Assembly: GCA_015183035.1 (NCBI GenBank)
Contig: JACZZP010000019.1
Coordinates: 992,001-1,056,000 of the forward strand
DNA: 64,000 bases
Reading direction: 5' to 3'
DNA from: Meloidogyne chitwoodi
Taxonomy: Eukaryota > Nematoda > Chromadorea > Rhabditida > Meloidogynidae
Positions 29,186 through 38,800 of this stretch are shown one piece after another. The translations under genes and the position numbers were made by a program. The notes beneath the pieces are model-generated. The model saw nothing but the letters and a program-made list of their open reading frames with translations. It was not told the origin of the DNA and made no database searches. Numbering within the stretch: the stretch's first letter is position 1; every line of letters starts with the position of its first letter.

Positions 29186-29424
29186 TCCTTTGTTTATTCG
29201 ATGAAAATTCACCTTTGCAGACTACAATACACTTAATTCTAAACAAAAAGAAAATAATAGGAAATTAAAATATACATTTGACATTTAAAAAATATATTCT
29301 TAATTATTAATAGTTTTAATTAATTTTTGTTTTAATTTCCTATTATTTTCTTTTTGTTTAGAATTAAGTGTATTGGGGTCTGCATGTAAAGGTGAATTTT
29401 CATCGAATAAACAAGGGAATTTTT
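29186..29424. repeat. ~90-bp inverted duplication spanning the stop codon of the J-chromo gene
   Basis: 29186-29270 is the reverse complement of 29331-29424 with three substitutions and one 4-nt gap. The right arm is the last coding exon of the minus-strand gene; the left arm lies beyond its stop. The loop is about 60 nt. Confidence 0.9.
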
Positions 29425-32400
29425 GCTTCAAGTTTAATTCAGGTTTCACATCTGCTAATTTTGCAGCCAACTCCTGAATACCAGGGTTTTTTGATTTTTT
29501 AATTATGGTTTCCAATGTCTCCTCAACTCCACATTGAAAACCATAATTAAAAAGATAATTAGGATCATCAGCAACTGTAGAGGGTTCCACCCACTCGGGT
29601 GTTTTAAACCCATGCCAGACGATTAGAAGTTTAATAAGATTGCCTTTTTCGTCTACTTTCCTATCGATCACCTTCTCAAATTTCCAGTATACATTTTCAC
29701 CTTCAACGCTTTCAGGAAGTATTGAATCCTAATTTTAATTGTATTTATTTATAATATATTTTATATTTTTAGAAAAATTATAAATTTTAAATAAATAAAT
29801 AAATAAATTTCATATATAATTAATAAACGCGTATAAACGCGGAATATTAATTATACGTGAAAGAAAATAAATAAATAAATAAATAAATTTCATATATAAT
29901 TAAATAAAACGCGTATAAACGCGGAATATTAAATTATACGTGAAAGAAAATAAATAAAAATAAATAAATTTCATATATAATTAATAAACGCGTATAAACG
30001 CGGAATATTAAATTATAAGTGAAAGAAAATAAATAAAAATAAATAAATTTCATATATAATTAATAAACGCGTATAAACGCGGAATATTAAATTATAAGTG
30101 AAAGAAAATAAATAAATAAATAAATAAATTTCATATATAATTAAATAAACGCGTATAAACGCGGAATATTAAATTATACGTGAAAGAAAATAAATAAATA
30201 AATAAATAAATTTCATATATAATTAAATAAACGCGTATAAACGCGGAATATTAAATTATAAGTGAAAGAAAATAAATAAATAAATAAATTTCATATATAA
30301 TTAAATAAACGCGTATAAACGCGGAATATTAAATTATAAGTGAAATAAAATAAATAAATAAATAAATTTCATATATAATTAAATAAACGCGTATAAACGC
30401 GGAATATTAAATTATAAGTGAAAGAAAAAATAGGGAAAAAAAGATGTAAAATAAAAATAAATAAAATATAAGAGAAAAATACTTAAGAAAAATTGAAAAA
30501 TTAACTTTTTATCGATTTTTCCTCTCTATGAACGCGTAATATCTCCTATATATGAAGAAAAATAGGAAAAAGATGCAAAAGAAAAATTTTTAAGAATAAT
30601 TTTTATATTAAATTAATAAAATATATTTTTATAAAAATATAGAATAAAAATTACATTTATAAATTTTAAACTTACTCCATCTTCATTTTCTTGGGCATAC
30701 TTCCTCCTCAAAATCAAACACTTGCTTGGTGAGTGTTTGTCCTCAGCCGGACAATCACAAAATCGATGGAGTGGAGAGCGAGTTGGAGAACGTTGGTGTG
30801 GACTTTGCGGCGAATAAATGGGTTGTATACCTATTTTTTAATAATTTTAATAAATTTATTAAATAATAAATTTTAAAATACCTAAATAATTTGGTGACTT
30901 TATTGGTTCATATGTTGCGCATTTGCGCCTTTTTTTATTCTTAGCAATAGAGTCTTCAAATGCATCAGCATCTACCTCAACTAAAATTATAAATTATTAA
31001 ATATTATTAAAAATAAATTTTAAACTAAAAATTAAAAAATATTAACCATTAGTATCTTTTAATGATGATTGTTGTTGTTGTTGTTGAATTAAATCAGAAG
31101 AAGAAGAATTATTATTATTATTATTATTTTGTTTATTTATAGTAGTAGAAGTAGAAGAACAAGAAGATTGAATTGTATTTTGTTGAATATTATTAGAAGT
31201 TGAAGAATTATTATTATTATTATTATTTTGTTTATTTATAGTAGTAGAAGAACAAGAAGATTGATTTTGTTGAATATTATTAGAAGTTGAAGAAGAAGAT
31301 GATTGTTGTTGTTGTTGTTGTGGTAAAGAAGAAGAAGAAGAAGAAGAAGAACCTTCTTGTTTTAGAAAATTTTCTGCTCTATCCAATGACGGATCTATTT
31401 AGAAAAATATAAAATATTTTTTAATTTTTAAAAATAAACTAAGAGGCATTGACATCCTAATTGGACCTCTCATAGTAGATAATTTTCTTTTTATACCAGT
31501 AGGATTGTCATCTGGAATGCAAAAACTAAACTTAATTTTTAAATTAAAAACATACAAGAAAAATCATCTGAAAAGAATTCAGATTCAGTAACATGTTGAT
31601 TATCTGAATCTTTTAAGTGATTTTAACTTTTATTAATTATTATAAAATTTAAAAAAGTTTTATAATTTTTAAATAAAATTAAATAAATATCTATAATAAT
31701 ACCTGTAACAAGACCACCAACACCTCCACTTTCTGGGGCAATATTTTCTCGGTTAGGATCGATAATTAATTTCTATGTTAAAAATTTTTATTTAATAAAC
31801 ATTTTACTATTATATAATTTACCAAAGAGAAAATAATTTAAAAGAATAAAAATTTTTATTTAAAAATAACCTCATATGCCTCTTTTATCTGTAAAAACAT
31901 CTCTCGTGCACCTTTTTCTTTGTTGACATCTGGGTTGTATTTTTTAGATAACTTAAAATAGAGGATAGAAATTTATAATAAATTTTATAAAATTAAACTT
32001 GGTCGTATGCGTTAATAACTTCAGAATCGGTGGCAGATTTATGAACGCCAAGAATTTTGAAATAATTTTTAGTTGAAAAATTGACGTATATTTCTACAAG
32101 TTTATTAATATTATAACTATTATCAATTTTATAAAAACTAATTTTTACCATTTAAGTCCTTTGCTGGAAGATAATTTTTATTTGAAGTAGTAGTAGTAGT
32201 AGTAGTACTTGTTGTTGTTGTTGTTGTTGTAGCAAAAGAAGAAGAAGAAAAAGAAGAAGAAGAATAATTATTATTATCATTACCTTAAAATTATACGTAT
32301 TATAATATTTATAAAATTTTAGAATAAAAAATATTTTTTTTTTTTAATTTAACAAAATCTTACTTTCTTCATCATCAGGAATATGGCACCTCATTTTCAT

Positions 32401-32469
32401 TCGACAAAAAGATCCCCATTCAGCCAATTCTTGCTGTTTGGTTAATTTTTTTGGAAGATTTTTGCGCAT
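29300..32469 (-). CDS. J-like domain plus chromodomain protein, 11 exons, inside the Maverick-like element
   Basis: Minus exons 32469-32364, 32283-32149, 32093-31999, 31951-31871, 31772-31703, 31609-31556, 31511-31440, 31394-31047, 30980-30882, 30830-30676 and 29728-29300; 1644 nt, 547 aa, all phases fit. Residues 88-150 form a J-like domain ([17 protein letters not shown], then KKYNPDVN). The Hsp70-activating HPD is NPD at 118-120, so classical Hsp70 stimulation is unlikely. Residues 205-320 are Ser/Gln/Asn runs. Residues 417-456 resemble a chromodomain ([12 protein letters not shown]...IVWHGF...EWVEP), a module also known at the end of Polinton integrases. Predicted chromatin-linked, nuclear. 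It reads inward from the right TIR. Exon 10 begins inside a hairpin-repeat arm. Confidence 0.75.
29760..30425. repeat. Tandem satellite of ~80-95 bp units in the last intron of the J-chromo gene
   Basis: About eight units, each with AATTTCATATATAATTAA, AAACGCGTATAAACGCGG and AAATTATAAGTGAAAGAAAA, differ mainly in the number of AAAT repeats. It lies entirely in intron 10 (29729-30675). Confidence 0.9.
30806..30831 (+). repeat. Single hairpin-family arm, partly exonised
   Basis: GCGAATAAATGGGTTGTATA. Read on the minus strand it provides the first codons of exon 10 of the J-chromo gene. Confidence 0.75.
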
Positions 32470-32779
32470 TTTAATTAGAAGAACTTCAAAAAATTTTTAA
32501 AAACTAGTAAAATTAAAAGAAAAATTTTTAAATATGGAAAAATAAATATATTTTAAATATATAATAAAAATATATTTAAATTAAAATAAAGAAGAAAAAT
32601 TTTGGAAAAATATTATGAAAAAGAAGAAAAAGTTTTCTAAACATCGATTTTTCCTCTCACTTATTGCTAGGAAATGTCTGGGTCATTTCTTTGGTCTATA
32701 ATCCATAAGGGAAAAAAGCGCGGCAAAAAGCACGGACACAATAATCAACAATTTGAATTATAATTTTTAAAATAAATAT

Positions 32780-32812
32780 TTTTTGCGAATAAATGAGGTG
32801 TGTACCTAATTA
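32780..32812 (+). repeat. Single arm of the ATTTATTCGC hairpin family
   Basis: GCGAATAAATGAGGTGTGTA, right-arm type only, 50 bp inside the right TIR. Confidence 0.75.
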
Positions 32813-32864
32813 TAAGAAAATACCAAGCATTTCGCGCACTCCTTTAACTTTCACACCTTTAATT

Positions 32865-33027
32865 AATTAGTTAATTAAAGGATTAAAGCTTTTACCGCGT
32901 CGCGACTGTCCCCAAATCACTTAATTTAATTAAAAATCCCCCTAATCCTTTACGGTATCCTTTGATCAACAGTTTAAAGGTGAGCTCAGTTATTGACAGC
33001 CACGACGGTCCAGTCCCTGTAACTACT
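32865..33027 (-). repeat. Right terminal inverted repeat of the Maverick-like element
   Basis: Reverse complement of 20290-20452, ending CCAGTCCCTGTAACTACT and followed by the target repeat TAGAAT. Confidence 0.9.
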
Positions 33028-33245
33028 TAGAATGAACAATATTGGGGAAATAAATAAAAAAATTTTTTAATTTTTTAGTTTATTAAATTTAAATTTCATT
33101 GCCTGTGAATAATATTTAAAATAATTAAAATTCAAATTTTTAAATTAAAATAAATAAATAATAGTTTTGTTTATTTAAATTTCCAGACATACATATTTAT
33201 CTAAATAAAATAAATTAAAAATATTTGTCTATTTGAACTTGTTTA

Positions 33246-33338
33246 CTTTAGGTACACACCCCATCTATTCGCAAGAAAATATTTTACCACAAAAGCGAAA
33301 AATATTTTCTTGCGAATAGATGGGGTGTGTACCTAAAG
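33246..33338. repeat. CACCCCATCTATTCGC hairpin element with TA target repeat
   Basis: Perfect 40-bp arms: CTTTAGGTACACACCCCATC inward and GATGGGGTGTGTACCTAAAG outward. TA flanks both ends. Both arms carry the same C variant (ATCTATTCG/CGAATAGAT). Confidence 0.92.
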
Positions 33339-33700
33339 TATTTCCTGTATATTTGTACTTTTTTGATTTTGAATAAATTTAAATATTTATTAAATATTTT
33401 GGGATTAATAAAATTTGTTTCCCATTTTTATTATCAGCAAAGGTATAAAAGGATTTTTCAAAATGATAAAATTCAAAAAAAAAAATAAATTTTATTTGTT
33501 TAATAAATTTAATTTTTACATCAATTAAATAATGATTATTAATTTATTTAATTTTGTTCTGGCTGTTCTTGTTGCGATTGAATTAAAACCAAAACTATTA
33601 GAACCTGGTTTAATATAACACATATTTAATTTTAAATAAACACAAGAAAAAAATTAATTATAATAAAATTTTTTGTAAATTTATAAAAGAGAAGTGTAAA

Positions 33701-34049
33701 GGTTAGCGCGGAACGAGCCAACTGAGCGCCAGCTATTATAACACAAGAACAGTTAGTTCATTTTAGATGTATATAGTATCAATGAATAGAGCAGAACATT
33801 TGCTACAAAGTACCAAAAAACCAGAATTTTTGGAAAACTAGAAAAAAGTTGTAGTCAAAAAACACTAGTTTTGAGAAAATTAGATTTTTTGATTTCTTTG
33901 ACTATACACATTTTTTTCACTTTTCCAAAAATTTTGGCATTTTGTAGAAATTTCTTTGCTCTATCCAATGGTACCATAAACATTTAAAATGAACTAATCG
34001 TTCCAGTGTTATAATGGCTGGCGTCAGTTTACCCGCGCTTACTTAACCT
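33701..34049. repeat. ~350-bp foldback element with ~100-bp arms
   Basis: GCGCCAGCTATTATAACAC at the left pairs with GTGTTATAATGGCTGGCGTC at the right. ATAGAGCAGAACATTTGCTA and a matching GCTCTATCCAATGGTACC extend the arms. Confidence 0.8.
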
Positions 34050-34060
34050 CAACCCATTAC

Positions 34061-34206
34061 CAGGGATGGGCAAGTTTCAGATTTCGGAAGTTTCGAATTG
34101 TTCGGGTTTTTTAGAAATTTTTATTTCGGATATCGTATTTCGGTTTTTATTTTTTTACATTTTGTTTCTGATTTCGTATTTTATTTTCCAATTTTGCCCA
34201 TCCCTG
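34061..34206. repeat. MITE-like element with CAGGGATGGGCAA ends
   Basis: CAGGGATGGGCAA at 34061 and TTGCCCATCCCTG ending 34206 form 13-bp terminal inverted repeats around a TTTCGGATTTCG-rich core. Confidence 0.8.
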
Positions 34207-34322
34207 CCGTGTACCTAGAGGGAAAATTTAAGAATGAAGCTTATAATTATATTAGTATAAGGGAGATTGGCTAGCATTTAAAATATAATCTTATTATAAA
34301 ATTGAAATTTTTTTAAATATAG

Positions 34323-35516
34323 TACATGCACTGTTAGCCAATGAACGACAATTTGTTGTGGATAGGCATAATTGGCGCCGTTCTCAATTGGCAAATGGGC
34401 AATCGCAAAATAAGACTGGAATGATGCCTACCGGGAAAAATATTTGGACAATGGTTTGGGAATTTAAGAAAAATATTAAAAAAAAATTTTCTTAAATTAG
34501 CAATATGATACAACTCTTGAAGCTAGTGCCCAGGCATGGACAGATAAATGTACTACGAACCATTCTGGAGTTTGTGGAGAAAATGGGATGTTTATTGGAT
34601 ACCAAGAGACTAATGGTAAATTATGATTTTAATAGAAACATGGAACATGTAGTTTAAGTATACCTCCCATCTATTCGCAAGAAATATTTTGCCAAAAAAT
34701 GAAAACAAAATATTTTCTATTGCGAATAAATGGGGTGTGTACCTAAACTTGATAAATTCCAAAAAAAAAATTTTTTTCAGTAGTATATGCTTTGGATAAA
34801 GGCTTAGATGCGTGGTGGGCAGAGCTTGCGAATGTAGGTGCTCCTAGTGATTTGACATTAACAAGCTCAAATTGGTACGCAACTGGACATTTTAGTCAGG
34901 TTATTGAATAATTTATTAAGCTAGTACCAATACTTCTGAAACTCAAACGTTTCGAAACATAAGTTACACATCCCATTTATTCGCAAGTAAATATTTTGCC
35001 CCGAAAAATTATTTGAACAAAAAAAATATTTTTTGCGAATAAATGGGGTGTGTAACTAAACCAGCTCGTCGGATCAGTTCGGGATTACCCGATTTTTCTG
35101 AATCCCGAGACATAATCCCGATCGCGGGCCGTGATAAAGATCGGTATCGATGAAAAAATGCGAAATCCCGATCCCGACTCGAGATCGGGATTGAAATCTA
35201 AAAATTCCTATCCCGATTTTTGGTCTGAATCCCGATCTGCTCAACCCTACATTAAACTAAAAATACTTAAATTTTAGATGGCATGGGCAAATACTGTAAA
35301 AGTTGGTTGTGGTATTGCTTACTGTCCTAATTCTGTCTATAAAACTCATATTTTCTGCCAGTATAGTCCATGGTAATTAAAATTATTAGCATAATTAAAT
35401 TAAAATTTAAAAGTGGAAACTATTTGGGCCAAAAAATTTATGAACCAGGACCAGTTTGTGGTGGCTGTAACATTGTTAGTGGCCAATTACAATGTCAATA
35501 TGGACTTTGTATTTGA
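34323..35516 (+). CDS. Secreted CAP/SCP (venom allergen-like) protein; first exon unresolved
   Basis: Exons 34323-34453, 34501-34615, 34781-34899, 35278-35372 and 35414-35516 give 186 aa plus an unplaced start. CAP signatures: RHNWRRSQLA near the N-terminus, QYDTTLEASAQAW, CGENG, GHFSQMAWANTVKVGCG, then CQYSPCGNYLGQ and a Cys-rich end. These secreted proteins are gland products of parasitic nematodes and in plant parasites act as effectors against host defence (known for the family, not shown here). A short leader MKLIIIL at 34232 with a GTATAA donor could be the signal-peptide exon, but its phase does not fit the acceptor at 34322, so the start is open. Intron 4 has a hairpin element and an ATCCCGATC-rich patch. 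Confidence 0.85.
34652..34748. repeat. ATTTATTCGC hairpin element (CAP gene intron)
   Basis: Left arm TACCTCCCATCTATTCGCAA; right arm TTGCGAATAAATGGGGTGTG. Confidence 0.85.
34961..35060. repeat. ATTTATTCGC hairpin element (CAP gene intron)
   Basis: Left arm TTACACATCCCATTTATTCG; right arm GCGAATAAATGGGGTGTGTA. Confidence 0.88.
35070..35245. repeat. ATCCCGATC-rich degenerate repeat patch (CAP gene intron 4)
   Basis: TCGGGATT and AATCCCGA alternate about ten times, more GC-rich than its surroundings. It may be an old inverted-repeat element. Confidence 0.5.
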
Positions 35517-35896
35517 TGAAATAAATTAAAAAAGGATAAAAACATTAATAGATTTAACTGTTTTATAAATTTGAGAATATATAGCTGTATTACTATATAA
35601 AATATTTAATGGATTTTGTATGTGTTTTATATAAATGATGGTCTTTTATAGACACCTTTAACGGTCTATTATACATACTATATAATCACAAATAATAAAC
35701 CAGTCTTTGAGTTAATCCTCGTCAGACAACACTTTTACCTCTTCTTTACCTTTCTCATTGTATTTGCTCTCGGATAAACCTTTTGCTTTGTTGCTCGACT
35801 ACAATATCTCGGACCAAACACGAACCCAACTGATTTTGCGCCAGTATCCAGTCTTGACTACGAACCTCAAATGCAGACAGAACCCTCCAAAGGTAT

Positions 35897-38800
35897 GAGG
35901 GAAATAAACATTAAACTTAATTTTGAAGAATCAACTATTAATATCAAGAATAGTTATAAGGGAAATAAACATTAAACTTAATTTTGAAGAATCAACTATT
36001 AATATCAAGAATAGTTATAAGGGAAATAAACATTAAAATTAATTTTGAAGAATCAACTATTAATATCAAGAATAGTTATAAGGGAAATAAACATTAAACT
36101 TAATTTTGAAGAATCAACTATTAATATCAAGAATAGTTATAAGGGAAATAAACATTAAAATTAATTTTGAAGAATCAACTATTAATATGAAGAATAGCTA
36201 TAAGGGAAATAAACATTTAACTTAATTTTGAAGAATCAACTATTAATATCAAGAATAGTTATAAGCGAAATAAACATTAAACTTAATTTTTAAGAATCAA
36301 CTATTAATATCAAGAATAGTTATAAGCGAAATAAACATTAAACTTAATTTTGAAGAATCAACTATTAATATCAAGAATAGTTATAAGGGAAATAAACATT
36401 AAACTTAATTTTGAAGAATCAACTATTAATATCAAGAATAGTTATAAGGGAAATAAACATTAAAATTAATTTTGAAGAATCAACTATTAATATGAAGAAT
36501 AGCTATAAGGGAAATAAACATTTAACTTAATTTTGAAGAATCAACTATTAATATCAAGAATAGTTATAAGGGAAATAAACATTAAACTTAATTTTGAAGA
36601 ATCAACTATTAATATCAAGAATAGTTATAAGCGAAATAAACATTAAACTTAATTTTGAAGAATCAACTATTAATATGAAGAATAGTTATAAGGGAAATAA
36701 ACATTAAACTTAATTTTGAAGAATCAACTATTAATATCAAGAATAGTTATAAGCGAAATAAACATTAAACTTAATTTTGAAGAATCAACTATTAATATCA
36801 AGAATAGTTATAAGGGAAATAAACATTAAAATTAATTTTGAAGAATCAACTATTAATATCAAGAATAGTTATAAGGGAAATAAACATTAAACTTAATTTT
36901 GAAGAATCAACTATTAATATCAAGAATAGTTATAAGCGAAATAAACATTAAACTTAATTTTGAAGAATCAACTATTAATATCAAGAATAGTTATAAGTGA
37001 AATAAACATTAAACTTAATTTTGAAGAATCAACTATTAATATCAAGAATAGTTATAAGCGAAATAAACATTAAACTTAATTTTGAAGAATCAACTATTAA
37101 TATCAAGAATAGTTATAAGGGAAATAAACATTAAAATTAATTTTGAAGAATCAACTATTAATATGAAGAATAGCTATAAGGGAAATAAACATTTAACTTA
37201 ATTTTGAAGAATCAACTATTAATATCAAGAATAGTTATAAGGGAAATAAACATTAAACTTAATTTTGAAGAATCAACTATTAATATCAAGAATAGTTATA
37301 AGCGAAATAAACATTAAACTTAATTTTGAAGAATCAACTATTAATATGAAGAATAGTTATAAGGGAAATAAACATTAAACTTAATTTTGAAGAATCAACT
37401 ATTAATATCAAGAATAGTTATAAGCGAAATAAACATTAAACTTAATTTTGAAGAATCAACTATTAATATCAAGAATAGTTATAAGCGAAATAAACATTAA
37501 ACTTAATTTTGAAGAATCAACTATTAATATGAAGAATAGTTATAAGGGAAATAAACATTAAACTTAATTTTGAAGAATCAACTATTAATATCAAGAATAG
37601 TTATAAGCGAAATAAACATTAAACTTAATTTTGAAGAATCAACTATTAATATCAAGAATAGTTATAAGGGAAATAAACATTAAAATTAATTTTGAAGAAT
37701 CAACTATTAATATCAAGAATAGTTATAAGGGAAATAAACATTAAAATTAATTTTGAAGAATCAACTATTAATATGAAGAATAGCTATAAGGGAAATAAAC
37801 ATTTAACTTAATTTTGAAGAATCAACTATTAATATCAAGAATAGTTATAAGGGAAATAAACATTAAACTTAATTTTGAAGAATCAACTATTAATATCAAG
37901 AATAGTTATAAGCGAAATAAACATTAAACTTAATTTTGAAGAATCAACTATTAATATGAAGAATAGTTATAAGGGAAATAAACATTAAACTTAATTTTGA
38001 AGAATCAACTATTAATATCAAGAATAGTTATAAGCGAAATAAACATTAAACTTAATTTTGAAGAATCAACTATTAATATCAAGAATAGTTATAAGGGAAA
38101 TAAACATTAAAATTAATTTTGAAGAATCAACTATTAATATCAAGAATAGTTATAAGGGAAATAAACATTAAACTTAATTTTGAAGAATCAACTATTAATA
38201 TCAAGAATAGTTATAAGCGAAATAAACATTAAACTTAATTTTGAAGAATCAACTATTAATATCAAGAATAGTTATAAGTGAAATAAACATTAAACTTAAT
38301 TTTGAAGAATCAACTATTAATATCAAGAATAGTTATAAGCGAAATAAACATTAAACTTAATTTTGAAGAATCAACTATTAATATCAAGAATAGTTATAAG
38401 GGAAATAAACATTAAAATTAATTTTGAAGAATCAACTATTAATATGAAGAATAGCTATAAGGGAAATAAACATTTAACTTAATTTTGAAGAATCAACTAT
38501 TAATATCAAGAATAGTTATAAGGGAAATAAACATTAAACTTAATTTTGAAGAATCAACTATTAATATCAAGAATAGTTATAAGCGAAATAAACATTAAAC
38601 TTAATTTTGAAGAATCAACTATTAATATGAAGAATAGTTATAAGGGAAATAAACATTAAACTTAATTTTGAAGAATCAACTATTAATATCAAGAATAGTT
38701 ATAAGCGAAATAAACATTAAACTTAATTTTGAAGAATCAACTATTAATATCAAGAATAGTTATAAGGGAAATAAACATTAAAATTAATTTTGAAGAATCA

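Larger units (their letters stand above)
27982..29299. other. AT-rich non-coding part of the Maverick-like element
   Basis: No gene supported. It includes a direct duplication of ~44 bp near 28624-28711 (TTATTTATAAATAAAAATAA), single arms of the ATTTATTCGC hairpin at 28850-28882 and 29142-29168, and an inverted copy of downstream coding sequence at 29186-29270. Confidence 0.6.
20290..33027. mobile_element. Maverick/Polinton-like element with intact ends
   Basis: Left 163 bp (20290-20452) and right 163 bp (32865-33027) are inverted copies with about 95% identity, starting AGTAGTTACAGGGACTGGAC. TAGAAT flanks both ends (20284-20289 and 33028-33033), a 6-bp target duplication as made by Polinton integrases. 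Inside are a FtsK/HerA-type packaging ATPase, a small basic core-like protein and protein-primed DNA polymerase B pieces, together a Polinton signature. It also holds spliced genes on both strands (20879-21476, 21658-22467, 29300-32469) and a zinc-finger protein. No integrase core, major or minor capsid protein, or protease was found. The element is 12,738 bp and looks like a decayed or cargo-carrying, probably non-autonomous copy. Confidence 0.88.
33034..34322. other. Intergenic DNA rich in foldback elements
   Basis: No gene supported apart from a possible first exon of the CAP gene near 34231-34252. Three separate foldback elements (33246-33338, 33701-34049, 34061-34206) take up much of it. 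Confidence 0.6.
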
